Positions 1 through 7,932 of a DNA stretch of 64,000 bases are shown here, piece after piece (position 1 is the first letter of the stretch; the number at the start of each line of letters is the position of its first letter). Location: positions 3,163,001 to 3,227,000 of the forward strand of contig NZ_CP064048.1 in assembly GCF_020923495.1 (NCBI RefSeq), in the 5' to 3' direction. A program made the position numbers and the translations under genes. The notes beneath the pieces were generated by a model, which was not told the DNA's origin, did not search any database, and saw only the letters and a program-made list of their open reading frames with translations. This DNA comes from Brevibacillus sedimenti. GTDB taxonomy: Bacteria > Bacillota > Bacilli > Brevibacillales > Brevibacillaceae.

Positions 1-6
1 GCTCGC

Positions 7-1524
7 TTACTGCATGGAAATCGGCAGCCGAACCTCAAACCGTGCCCCGCCCAACTGCGGCGAATTGTCGGCGAAGATCTCGCCGCCGTGATCGATGATG
101 ATCCGTTGCGTCGTGGACAGTCCCAGGCCCGTTCCATCCGGTTTGGTCGTGTAAAACGGCACGAACAGATTTTGCTTGACACTGTCGGACAAGCCCACGC
201 CGTCATCCTCCACAATAATGACGACCTGATTGATCGACGCGTACGCCGACACCTGAACGACTGACCCTTTGGATGCCAGTGCCTCCAGCGCATTTTTCAG
301 GATATTCAAAATCGCCTGTTTAATGCGCGCGCGGTAGCCGAAGACATGCCATTGTTCGCCGGACCAGTTCAGTTCCAACCGGATGCCCCGTCGGATTGAC
401 TCCGGTTCCAGCAGGCGAATCACGCCCAGCACTTCCTCCATCACCAAAAACCGTTCGGCTACGATCTTGTCGTCCCGGTAGCGGGCCAGGACAAGTACGT
501 CGTTCAACAGCCCGTCGATCCGCTCGATTTCGGTCAAGATGACGGAAAAATACGATTGGTTTCCGTCTGTCTCCATCTGTTCCCGCAGCAGTTGAATAAA
601 CCCTTTGATCGAGGTCAGCGGGTTGCGGATTTCATGGGCCATGCCGGCAGCCAGCTGCCCTACGGCGGCGAGGGCTTCCCGCTTGGTCAGTTCCTCATCG
701 TACCGCTTGCTCTCCGTAATGTTGCGCATCACGGCAATGGCTCCCTGCAGTTCCCCTTCGTGATAGATCGGGCTGGTGCTGACTGTTGTCCACTTGCCAT
801 TGTATTCCGCCACGTAGTGACCGGATTGGCCGCGCTCCACCACCCATTGCAGAAAGCGTTCACATTCGCGCGGGCGAAACGTTTCGTCGATCTGCTTGCC
901 GATGATTTGCTCCCGCTCCACCGAGAGCAGATCTGCCAGGGCTTGGTTGGCTTCCACAATCCGCAGATCCTTGTCGATCATCAGCACGGCGATGTCTGTC
1001 GACTTCAAGATGAGCTGCACAAGTCCCTGTTCCGCCACTTCCGTAAACGGTTCACCTGCGGTAAGAGCGCTTTCAGGCTGGCGCATGTCCTCGCGCTCGG
1101 CCATTTGACAGGTTTGTACCACAGCGTCTATCAGCTTTTCGACATAACGAAACACGTCCATCTGCATTGAAGAAAATGAGGGCCATTCCGCGGGCGATTG
1201 CATCAACTGTTCCGCTTCTGCCTGCAGCTGCTCCACAATCACGTCACGTCCCAGCCGGATAAATTCCAGAATGCTGGCGAGCGGCACCCCCTGCTTGGCC
1301 TGTTTCAACGCAAACTCTCGCATCTGCTGTTCCAGCATCAACCCGTTCCCGGTTTCCAAAACATTCGCCAATCCCTTGATGAACTGCTCCAGCAGTGCCA
1401 GGGTGTGGGGGGCGTCTGCCTTGAATAGATCGGAGAGTTGGTCGTGGTTCAACAATAACGAATTCGCTTTGGCCGCCAGATCAGGGGCCAGATTGGTTAC
1501 GCGCATAGCGACACGTTTTTTCAC
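7..1524 (-). CDS. PAS-domain sensor histidine kinase
   Basis: Cytoplasmic sensor kinase of 505 residues that autophosphorylates and probably feeds a response regulator or phosphorelay not encoded here. Residues 1-150 are helical and resemble an RsbRD-type N-terminal sensor region. A PAS domain follows at about 165-280. The HisKA box GMAHEIRNP carries the phospho-acceptor His297, and the HATPase domain shows DDGVGLS and GTGLGLS. No membrane segment is seen. The start is GTG, preceded by GAAGGAG at good spacing. The architecture resembles Bacillus sporulation kinases such as KinA/KinE, which is known of the family; the actual partner is unknown. Monocistronic in this window. Confidence 0.9.
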   Translation of the reverse strand: MKKRVAMRVTNLAPDLAAKANSLLLNHDQLSDLFKADAPHTLALLEQFIKGLANVLETGNGLMLEQQMREFALKQAKQGVPLASILEFIRLGRDVIVEQLQAEAEQLMQSPAEWPSFSSMQMDVFRYVEKLIDAVVQTCQMAEREDMRQPESALTAGEPFTEVAEQGLVQLILKSTDIAVLMIDKDLRIVEANQALADLLSVEREQIIGKQIDETFRPRECERFLQWVVERGQSGHYVAEYNGKWTTVSTSPIYHEGELQGAIAVMRNITESKRYDEELTKREALAAVGQLAAGMAHEIRNPLTSIKGFIQLLREQMETDGNQSYFSVILTEIERIDGLLNDVLVLARYRDDKIVAERFLVMEEVLGVIRLLEPESIRRGIRLELNWSGEQWHVFGYRARIKQAILNILKNALEALASKGSVVQVSAYASINQVVIIVEDDGVGLSDSVKQNLFVPFYTTKPDGTGLGLSTTQRIIIDHGGEIFADNSPQLGGARFEVRLPISMQ

Positions 1525-1580
1525 TTCCCACTGGCTCCTTCACGCTTGTTTCCATTTTTGGATGTTGCCCTACATTTCCT

Positions 1581-1610
1581 ATTATCACCAAAAGATTGTC
1601 GCTGTGTAAA
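1581..1610 (-). promoter_or_regulatory. Candidate sigma-A promoter of the histidine kinase at 7-1524
   Basis: Reading the minus strand, TTTACA and GATAAT are separated by 18 bases about 50 bases upstream of the GTG start. Pattern match only. Confidence 0.45.
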
Positions 1611-1646
1611 GCGGCGTGATGATCGGCTCGCACGATTCACGCCGCT
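1610..1646 (-). terminator. Hairpin after the phenylalanine hydroxylase gene
   Basis: A perfect 10-bp stem (AGCGGCGTGA with TCACGCCGCT) sits 16 bases after the stop codon of the upstream gene. On the minus strand it is followed by a weak TTTACA tract, so it may act as a terminator. It overlaps the -35 of the next gene. Confidence 0.55.
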
Positions 1647-1661
1647 GTAACCGCCGCAAAA

Positions 1662-3425
1662 TTACGTTCCGATCAACAACAGGCCGTTATCGATCAACTG
1701 CGCCTGCTCCTCGCCTTTCTCGCGCAGCGCTTCCAATGCCAGGCGAAGCTGTGCCTGTTTGTCCGGGAGCAGGCCGCGTTTGTGGAGAACCTCCAGGATT
1801 TCCAGACGAATCAGCCAGTCGTCCGTATAGGCCTCGTCAACTTCCCGCAGCACTTCCGCCAGTACACGCTGCGCCGTCTCGGCAGCAGGTGCCTGTTCGC
1901 GAATGTCGCGCACCTGCTGATACAACCGATGCAGCCGTTTTTGCTCCGGACTGTACACCGGGCGTCTGGCGTTGACGGCCGAAGGCTTGTGCGTGCCGGT
2001 GGCAAACGCTTCGCGGTCTGCCGCTCCCGCAAAGACAGAGACGATTTTTTCGCCGACCGCCATGTCGTACGTCCCCCACTCGGACATAAACAGCGTTTTT
2101 CCCCGGTACGTGACGGTGCAGTTGTCAAATCCGATTAAGACGATCTTGCCGTTTTCCCGTCGAATGTACGCCACTTTGCCGACCACCTGGACACCGGAGG
2201 CAAAGGTCAGCGTGGTCGTCTGGTCCACGACGATTCCGTACGCCTCAAGCTGTCCGTCCGTAAACGCCTCCAGCGGGGTGGGTTCGCCGGCAAGCAAGCC
2301 GATCGGAGAGCCGAAGCCTTCTGCGTGATAGGTTTTGCCGTGGCCGGGAAGTTCCTTGTCACCCACGGCCAGCGCAGTCGGTCCCGTCGTCTTCAAGTAG
2401 ACCGCTTCACCTCTGTCGTCAAATTCCAGCTCGCTGAGCACGCCGCTCACCTGCAGACCGGAACTGTATACGGAGGTGGACGTCTGCGGCATTTTGCTCG
2501 CCTTGATCAGGCTCTGTGTGCCGCCGACGGACATGGCCATCGTTTTGGCAAATTCCTGCACGGCTTCGATCAGCTCGTCAAAATCCCTGCAGACGAACAA
2601 CTGCGGCTGCGGTTTGGTGATGTCGTAATCCGTTTCGATGCAGGCCTGAAGGGAAAACGGAATTTTTTTCACGTCGTCTTTCAGGCAGCTCATGCTCTCC
2701 CCTACCGATGACAGCAGGCCGGCACCGTAAATCTGCGGATTCTCCAGGTCGCCAATCAGCCCGTATTCCACCGTCCACCAGTAGAGACGGGCAAGCTGGT
2801 TGGCTTCAGATACTTCCTTGACCGCCTGCGCTTTTTGCTCCAATGCCAACTCCGCTGCCCGGATCTCCTCATCGGTGGACTCGGGATCCTCTTTGACGAT
2901 CGACAGCAAGCGGATGGCCTCGTACAATTCGTAATCCTCGCGGGAGGACAGTGCGCGGGAACCGATTTCCCCGAATAATTTGAGGTAGGAACGGTACTTT
3001 TCGTCTTTGATGATCGGCGCGTGTCCCGCCGCCTCGTGGATGATGTCCGGTGCCGGCGTGTATGCGATGTGATCGTACTGGCGAATGTCGCAGGCGATGG
3101 GCAGGATGCCGTGCGCCTGGAAGTCAAAAAACGCCACGGCCGGAATAAAGCCGTTGATGGTAACGGCGCCCCAGCCGATCTGGGCCAGGCTTTCGTTCAT
3201 CTCCCGGATGTTGGGGATGCGCTCCACGCTGATACCGGAAGTGCGCAGACCGTCCACGTAGGCGGCGTGGGCCTTCTTGCTGAGAAAACTGAGATTTTGC
3301 CGCATCACGTAGCGCCAGACGGCGTGGTCGACGGGCGTGTACCGCTCGTAATCCTGTTCCACTACAAACTCTCTGAGATGGACAGGCACCTGCACCAGAG
3401 AAAAATCGGATTCCACACGATTCAT
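1662..3425 (-). CDS. phhA: Phenylalanine 4-monooxygenase, long form
   Basis: Non-haem iron, pterin-dependent aromatic amino acid hydroxylase expected to convert phenylalanine to tyrosine. The protein is 587 residues from the ATG at 3425, which has GAGGAGG eight bases upstream. The iron ligands appear in HEAAGH (His130 and His135), and a third ligand Glu lies in the later WWTVEYG stretch. The catalytic domain occupies roughly the first 310 residues. About 275 further residues have no domain I recognise: a beta-rich part, then a charged helical tail. Long versions of this type are known from Bacillus relatives. No pterin carbinolamine dehydratase is adjacent. Confidence 0.9.
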   Translation of the reverse strand: MNRVESDFSLVQVPVHLREFVVEQDYERYTPVDHAVWRYVMRQNLSFLSKKAHAAYVDGLRTSGISVERIPNIREMNESLAQIGWGAVTINGFIPAVAFFDFQAHGILPIACDIRQYDHIAYTPAPDIIHEAAGHAPIIKDEKYRSYLKLFGEIGSRALSSREDYELYEAIRLLSIVKEDPESTDEEIRAAELALEQKAQAVKEVSEANQLARLYWWTVEYGLIGDLENPQIYGAGLLSSVGESMSCLKDDVKKIPFSLQACIETDYDITKPQPQLFVCRDFDELIEAVQEFAKTMAMSVGGTQSLIKASKMPQTSTSVYSSGLQVSGVLSELEFDDRGEAVYLKTTGPTALAVGDKELPGHGKTYHAEGFGSPIGLLAGEPTPLEAFTDGQLEAYGIVVDQTTTLTFASGVQVVGKVAYIRRENGKIVLIGFDNCTVTYRGKTLFMSEWGTYDMAVGEKIVSVFAGAADREAFATGTHKPSAVNARRPVYSPEQKRLHRLYQQVRDIREQAPAAETAQRVLAEVLREVDEAYTDDWLIRLEILEVLHKRGLLPDKQAQLRLALEALREKGEEQAQLIDNGLLLIGT

Positions 3426-3472
3426 TCTCACAGCCTCCTCAACAGGTTTTTGTGAAAACGCTTTCTCGATCT

Positions 3473-3481
3473 ATCATACCA
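3473..3481 (-). promoter_or_regulatory. phhA: Extended -10 element upstream of phenylalanine hydroxylase
   Basis: The minus strand reads TGG then TATGAT, an extended -10 arrangement about 50 bases before the ATG. No good -35 is visible. Confidence 0.35.
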
Positions 3482-3522
3482 CGTCCCGGACCAAAATTGT
3501 GCAAAAAATGTTTATTGTTCAA

Positions 3523-3536
3523 CTTATCTGGATAAG
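3523..3536. promoter_or_regulatory. 14-bp palindrome upstream of phenylalanine hydroxylase
   Basis: CTTATC-TG-GATAAG is a perfect inverted repeat about 45 bases upstream of the candidate -10. Its placement suits an activator or repressor site. The binding protein is unknown. Confidence 0.35.
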
Positions 3537-3587
3537 ATCATCCGACTTCTATTTTCTTCCATTATACAACAAAAGCATAAATAATGA

Positions 3588-3620
3588 AAAAACCGCAGGA
3601 CGCTTACTCGCGTCTGCGGT
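3588..3620 (-). terminator. Terminator overlapping the 3' end of the 303-residue protein gene
   Basis: On the minus strand, CCGCAGACGC pairs with GCGTCCTGCGG (one bulge) and is followed by TTTTTTC. The stop codon of the upstream gene lies in the loop, so the last codons form one arm of the hairpin. Confidence 0.75.
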
Positions 3621-4515
3621 TGATCTGCTGTTCCAGCATGATGTCCACCAGCAGCAAATCTTGCAGTGGGTCCTTGGGATCAGTCGTCAACAGTGCCGAG
3701 ACGGCCGCCATGGCGCAGCGGACGGCATGGTACGAGTAAAAGGCGTCCCGTTCTGCGTCGTTGGACAGCGACAGGTCGGACAACTCCTGGACCGGATAAG
3801 GAAAATCACTCTCCAGACCGGCTCTGTCCAGTACGATCAGGGCCTGTTTGATGGCGATCAGCGCGGCGCTGACGCTGATTCCGTATTCCTGGCGCAGTTC
3901 TTCCCACACCTGAAACGCTGAACGCTCCACCCGCTCCTGATTCGGCCGGATGATAATTCCTGTCTTTCGCCCTTCTTTCAGGAGCCAGTCGACAAAGATG
4001 TCATGGCGGGGCGGAAACGCATACACCTGCAGTTTCAGCTCCAATTCCGTGGGAAAGTCTTTGGCGAACCGGGCGTGGGCCAGTGACATTTCGTATCGGC
4101 GGGACGGGTGGCCGGGCACCGTGACAAACACTGTCTCCTGCCGGATGGCCGCGATCTGCAGTTTGGTCCGCGCCGGAATGCGCGCCTGAGGGGCCTTGTC
4201 CCGACGGATGTTGCCCGGAATCAATTCTGTGCCGAACTGATGGTACTCCAGCGGCGAATCGATCCAGGGGATTGGCTCGCGGGACTGAATTTCGTACAGA
4301 CCGTTGAAGGTGATCCATTCCCCCGGACGGCGCTGGCTGCGAATCAGCACGGCGTGCCGCTCATCTTCCGGGACGATCTCTCCTGTCGTGCCCTCATCCG
4401 CGGGGAACAACCGCTTGAGCTCGACCAACACGCAATCGGTCAACTGCAACCTCTCCAGAAGCTCCCGCTTGCTGACCCATTCGTACCCGATCCGGTATAT
4501 GCGATGTTTCATCAT
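3604..4515 (-). CDS. Protein of unknown function, 303 residues
   Basis: I do not recognise this family. The start chosen is the first of two consecutive ATG codons at 4515, preceded by GAGGAGGT at ideal spacing; the longer reading frame upstream has no such signal. The protein is soluble, charged and without signal peptide or membrane segment. It ends in an Arg-rich stretch that doubles as a terminator arm. The next gene upstream on the same strand (thiE) ends 58 bases before this start, so co-transcription with tenI-thiE is possible. Confidence 0.7.
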   Translation of the reverse strand: MMKHRIYRIGYEWVSKRELLERLQLTDCVLVELKRLFPADEGTTGEIVPEDERHAVLIRSQRRPGEWITFNGLYEIQSREPIPWIDSPLEYHQFGTELIPGNIRRDKAPQARIPARTKLQIAAIRQETVFVTVPGHPSRRYEMSLAHARFAKDFPTELELKLQVYAFPPRHDIFVDWLLKEGRKTGIIIRPNQERVERSAFQVWEELRQEYGISVSAALIAIKQALIVLDRAGLESDFPYPVQELSDLSLSNDAERDAFYSYHAVRCAMAAVSALLTTDPKDPLQDLLLVDIMLEQQINRRRE

Positions 4516-4573
4516 TTCCACCTCCTCGCCGCTTGGGAGGGCACTGTTTTGTTGGTTATTGTACGTTATGCGC

Positions 4574-5254
4574 TCAGCTTGACTGCCCTTTCGCCGCATC
4601 TGTCGCGATGCGTTTCAGTTCTCTGGCCGCTTCGGCGGGCGACGAGGCACGAGTGATTGCGCTGATGACGGCGACGCCATCCGCTCCTGCCGCCAGTACG
4701 TTCCGCGCATTCTCCAGCGTGATGCCGCCGATGCCGACGATCGGCAGTCCGCTGCCGACAGCCTCGCGGATGGCTCGCAGTCCCTTAGGACCAATCGGCT
4801 CCCCGGCGTCCGCTTTGGATGCGGTGGCATACATCGCGCCGACTCCCAGGCAGTCGGCTCCGCCTGCCTGGGCAGCAAGTGCTTCCTCCACCGTCCCGGC
4901 AGATACGCCTATGTACATCTGCTCGCCAACCAACTCCCGCACCTGGACGAGCGGCATGTCGTCCTGTCCGACGTGGACCCCGTCCGCCTTCAGGCGCACT
5001 GCCAATGATACGTCGTCATTGACGACAAACAACGCACCGTACTGCCGGCACAAGGCCCGCATTTCCAGGCCGAGACGGTACCGCTCTTCGTCCGTCAAAC
5101 GGCTCCCCTTGTCCCGCAGCTGCAGCATCCCGACGCCGCCGGCCAATGCCTCGCGGACAATGGCCAGCGTACGCTCGGGCGAAAAACCGCAATCCTGCGT
5201 GCCCACCACAAAATAGACCTGCATGCTTTTCCGCAAGCGTTCACGGTCTCTCAT
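4574..5254 (-). CDS. thiE: Thiamine-phosphate synthase
   Basis: Joins HMP pyrophosphate and thiazole phosphate to make thiamine phosphate in the cytoplasm. The 226-residue TIM barrel shows QLRDKG, VNDD, DGVHVGQDD and GIGGIT, the phosphate- and pyrophosphate-binding signatures of ThiE. The ATG at 5254 overlaps the tenI stop as ATGA and has GGAAGGAG upstream, so translation is probably coupled. A slightly longer reading from 5272 is possible but lacks a ribosome site. No other thiamine biosynthesis genes and no THI-box riboswitch are visible here. Confidence 0.92.
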   Translation of the reverse strand: MRDRERLRKSMQVYFVVGTQDCGFSPERTLAIVREALAGGVGMLQLRDKGSRLTDEERYRLGLEMRALCRQYGALFVVNDDVSLAVRLKADGVHVGQDDMPLVQVRELVGEQMYIGVSAGTVEEALAAQAGGADCLGVGAMYATASKADAGEPIGPKGLRAIREAVGSGLPIVGIGGITLENARNVLAAGADGVAVISAITRASSPAEAARELKRIATDAAKGQSS

Positions 5255-5883
5255 CTCTGACTCTCCTTCCATCGATCCAGCGCCTCCCGGTACCCTCGCG
5301 CCGCCGCCTGCGGGTCACTCGCCGCTGTAATGCCGGACAGCACAGCGATCCCCGCTGAGCCTGCTGCCAGCACATGAGAGGCGTTTTCCGGCGTGATCCC
5401 GCCGATGCCGATGACGGGAATCTTCACCTGCGCAGCGATCTTACGCAATTCATCCGTTCCGCGCGGCTCCAGACCGGGTTTGGACGCACTCGGAAAAATA
5501 TGGCCGTACAAGAGGTAATCCGCTCCCTCCACAGCCGCCTGCTTGGCTTCGGCCAGCGAATGAACGGATCGGCCGATCTGCTGCCCCGGCTTTAACACAC
5601 GGCGGGCTTCCGCCGGGGTCAAGCTGTGGTACGCGAGATGAGCGCCCCTGCACCCGGCCGCTGCTGCCACGTCTACCCGGTCGTTGACCAGAATTCGTTC
5701 ACGGGGCATGACCTGGGCCAGCGCTTCCACCCACTCCATGCATTCTCGGGCAGTCCGCTGCTTTTCACGGATGTGCAGGTAGTCCATCCCGACCAAAAAG
5801 GCGGCCTCCGCCACCCTCAGCACTTCATTGAGGGACTGCCTGCCGCTGGTGATGACGTGCAGTTCAGGTTGCCGGGGTCCCAT
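5251..5883 (-). CDS. tenI: Thiazole tautomerase / ThiE paralogue TenI
   Basis: TenI-type proteins have the ThiE fold but aromatise the thiazole tautomer rather than join the two halves of thiamine. This 210-residue barrel keeps LHIREK, VNDRVD and GIGGITPEN. It has GRSVHS where ThiE has its GVSAG-type loop, and the His fits the catalytic His reported for TenI. AGGAGG precedes the ATG. It overlaps the upstream small gene by 20 bases and thiE by four, forming a tight unit. Assignment rests on its pairing with a better ThiE next door. Confidence 0.85.
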   Translation of the reverse strand: MGPRQPELHVITSGRQSLNEVLRVAEAAFLVGMDYLHIREKQRTARECMEWVEALAQVMPRERILVNDRVDVAAAAGCRGAHLAYHSLTPAEARRVLKPGQQIGRSVHSLAEAKQAAVEGADYLLYGHIFPSASKPGLEPRGTDELRKIAAQVKIPVIGIGGITPENASHVLAAGSAGIAVLSGITAASDPQAAARGYREALDRWKESQR

Positions 5884-6226
5884 ATGCCCCTGCCCCTCCT
5901 GTCAATGCTGACACGCACTCCTGCAGCCAGCTTGTCATGTTGTCCTCCTGGCCCTCCGGCACGCGAGCCAGCATCTCGTGCGCCAAGCGGCGAAGCAAAA
6001 ACGATTGCGGCAGCGTCAGCGGGAACGTGACCGTTCTCGGCTTTGTCTCTCGCCCTTCCAGCTCCTGCACTCCTGCCAACAAAATATCGGCAATGGATTC
6101 CACCAGATCTTGCATCGATTCCTGCTGCTTCATATCATCGTAGCAGCCGTCGAACAGGCGGCACAAAATCAAAAACGCCTGTGTCGACAGCGTCACCTGC
6201 TGTACATCCTGCATCGGTTCGGTCAC
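5864..6226 (-). CDS. Small protein of unknown function, first gene of the tenI-thiE unit
   Basis: A 120-residue, mostly helical, acidic soluble protein that I cannot place in a family. The GTG at 6226 is preceded by GGGGGGAG at good spacing, and its 3' end overlaps tenI by 20 bases, so it leads a probable three- or four-gene operon. Reading frames further upstream run through the likely promoter and are discounted. A role linked to thiazole or thiamine metabolism is only inferred from position. Confidence 0.65.
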   Translation of the reverse strand: MTEPMQDVQQVTLSTQAFLILCRLFDGCYDDMKQQESMQDLVESIADILLAGVQELEGRETKPRTVTFPLTLPQSFLLRRLAHEMLARVPEGQEDNMTSWLQECVSALTGGAGAYGTPAT

Positions 6227-6260
6227 GGTTGCTCCCCCCACTTGTTGAGAAACTCCCCCT

Positions 6261-6266
6261 ATTATA
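6261..6266 (-). promoter_or_regulatory. -10 element upstream of the 120-residue gene and tenI-thiE
   Basis: A perfect TATAAT on the minus strand, 35 bases before the GTG start. The best -35 (TTGGCG at 6286-6291) is 19 bases away, which is long. Confidence 0.45.
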
Positions 6267-6423
6267 TCACTAGCCGATGCGGCTCCGCCAAGCCCGCAAA
6301 TCGCTGCTCCACTCGTTTTGGCCCGCAAGTCGTTCTGCCTGGAAACTCCCTCTATGCAGTTGGTTTGTCGTTGCAAAAATCGCTTTTCCCATACGTTCCT
6401 GGCCGGAAGCCTGCACCACGTCA

Positions 6424-6503
6424 GGACACTGTCCACTTTTTTTGCCGATCGTCAGGGGGGCGAGCGGGCACCATCACCCATGACACCCCGGACTTTGTTC
6501 GCA
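6424..6503 (+). repeat. Copy A of a dispersed repeat that runs into a terminator
   Basis: About 80 bases aligning with 47588-47668 at roughly 80 percent identity by eye. Shared blocks include TCCACTT, TCGTCA, GCGAGCGGGC, CATCACCCATGACACC and CCGGACTTTGT, in the same order and spacing. The copy is followed directly by a terminator hairpin, as in the other copies. Confidence 0.75.
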
Positions 6504-6510
6504 AACAAAA

Positions 6511-6535
6511 ACCGCCGGATTCACCGGCGGTTTTT
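6511..6535. terminator. Bidirectional terminator
   Basis: ACCGCCGG and CCGGCGGT form a perfect stem with a five-base loop, flanked by A runs on the left and TTTTT on the right. It would end the small gene at 6538 on the minus strand and anything reading through the repeat on the plus strand. Confidence 0.85.
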
Positions 6536-6537
6536 AG

Positions 6538-6657
6538 TTACTCCTGCTTGTTCCGATCATTGTGCTGGGACTGACGCAGATTGGTGTTCTGATCGTGCTC
6601 ATCCAGCGTCTTCCCGCGATTTTTCCCGAGGTCTTTGCTGTTGTTGTTCTTGCCCAT
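6538..6657 (-). CDS. Very small hydrophilic protein, SASP-like
   Basis: A 39-residue protein starting MGKNNNSKDLGKNRG and rich in Asn, Lys, Gln and Asp with no hydrophobic segment. It has a clear GGGGAGGTG ribosome site and ends immediately before a terminator, so it is a genuine gene despite its length. Composition resembles minor small acid-soluble spore proteins (SspN/SspP/Tlp type), but I cannot match it to a named one. Monocistronic. Confidence 0.7.
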   Translation of the reverse strand: MGKNNNSKDLGKNRGKTLDEHDQNTNLRQSQHNDRNKQE

Positions 6658-6716
6658 GTGCACACCTCCCCTGGATTGTCGTCACTGGCTAGCGTCTCCG
6701 AAGTTCCGGGCTTTTA

Positions 6717-7127
6717 TCAGCGCGGCGTATTCCGGCGGCGAATCAGCGTGTGAACGAATCCAAAGGGGATGCGCCAACCAAGCAGAAACATGAGCATGAG
6801 CCCATACGCGACCACCGCGAACATCAGCGTGATCGGCGTGCCCAGCCACAGTGCGCGGATGATGAGGCCAATCGGCGCTGCCACCGTCCACGCCGCCACA
6901 GTGATGAGGATCAGTTTTCCCGGCCGCTCGTACCTATGGGGGCGGTAAACCCCCAACAACAGCGCGGCGGCCAGCCAGCCGAGCAAAAACGGAGCAGCCG
7001 TCGCCAAAATCCCCGCAGCGTCGGCAGGCAGCCCGTGGGCCCGTTTTCCGTAGTAGGTAAAGAGCAGAAAAGCGGCCAGATCGCCAACTATCAGCACGCA
7101 TCTGGCCAAAGCATGTGTCCGATTCAT
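6717..7127 (-). CDS. DUF3054-type membrane protein
   Basis: A 136-residue protein with four hydrophobic segments, matching my recollection of the DUF3054 family (GDL near the start, a central PFLLGW-type helix, Arg-rich C-terminus). Function unknown. The ATG at 7127 has GAGGG six bases upstream; ATG 7139 is an alternative adding four residues. No obvious operon partner. Confidence 0.65.
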   Translation of the reverse strand: MNRTHALARCVLIVGDLAAFLLFTYYGKRAHGLPADAAGILATAAPFLLGWLAAALLLGVYRPHRYERPGKLILITVAAWTVAAPIGLIIRALWLGTPITLMFAVVAYGLMLMFLLGWRIPFGFVHTLIRRRNTPR

Positions 7128-7207
7128 CGCAGCCCTCATTCCCGTAACAGTGTTGCACACGCTTATTGTACACACCATTACGGGACGGCCACAATCGGAA
7201 CGGGCCG

Positions 7208-7798
7208 TTATTCACCAAACAGCAACAATTGCAATTTCTTCTTCACCGCCGGCCACTCTCGATCAAGGATGCTGAAGTAGACGGAGTCGCGGATGTATCC
7301 GTCGCGGACAATCATGTGATTGCGCAGCACGCCTTCGCGGACGCCGCCGATGCGCTGGATCGCCCGCTGCGAGTTGAGATTGCGGGCGTCCGTCTTTAAC
7401 TGGACGCGAATGCAGCCCAAGGTTTCAAAACAGTGGCGCAACAGCAGCCACTTGCACTCTGTGTTAACCGGCGTCTTCCATACGGACGGGGTCAGCCAGG
7501 TAAAGCCGATCTCCAGTCCCCGGTCCTTGCGAGAAATGTTGAGAAAACGGGTACTGCCCATTACTTTTTCGTTCCGGCGATCCACAATCGCAAATGGCAG
7601 TTCGGTTCCCGCCTCCTGCGCCTGCAATGCCTGGTTCACGAACTGCTCCGCATCTGTCGGCTGCCGAAACACGACCGACATGTAAGTCCATATCTGTTCG
7701 TATCGTCCCGCTTCCCACAGGCCGTCCACATGATGGCGGCCGAGCGGTTCCAGCCGCACCCTTTCCCCTTCCAGCGTGACAGGAGCAATCTCCAGCAT
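7208..7798 (-). CDS. GNAT family N-acetyltransferase (RimJ/RimL type)
   Basis: A 196-residue acetyltransferase expected to use acetyl-CoA on a protein N-terminus or small amine. It begins with the RimJ/RimL-like VTLEGERVRLEPL and includes GSTRFLNI, the GLEIGFTWLTP strand and the RNLNSQRAIQRIGGVREGVLR helix-turn typical of this subgroup. The ATG at 7798 is ten bases after GGAGGA. Substrate unknown. It stands alone between a membrane protein gene and the tct operon end. Confidence 0.85.
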   Translation of the reverse strand: MLEIAPVTLEGERVRLEPLGRHHVDGLWEAGRYEQIWTYMSVVFRQPTDAEQFVNQALQAQEAGTELPFAIVDRRNEKVMGSTRFLNISRKDRGLEIGFTWLTPSVWKTPVNTECKWLLLRHCFETLGCIRVQLKTDARNLNSQRAIQRIGGVREGVLRNHMIVRDGYIRDSVYFSILDREWPAVKKKLQLLLFGE

Positions 7799-7932
7799 GA
7801 TGCAATACTCCTCCTTCTCCGAAATAAAGCTCGATGCAGCCAACCGAACATGTCTGCGGAATTTTTCCAAGAATAGAATACCGCTAATCGCCTGTCAAGC
7901 TGTTTTTTGTCGACAGGGGAAAACGGGACGGG

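Larger units (their letters stand above)
6227..6537. other. Intergenic region carrying one copy of the dispersed terminator-associated repeat
   Basis: No gene is supported here. The left part holds the promoter of the tenI unit. The right part (6424-6503) is copy A of the repeat described at 47588, ending at the hairpin at 6511-6531. The 120 bases between these show no clear signal. Confidence 0.6.
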
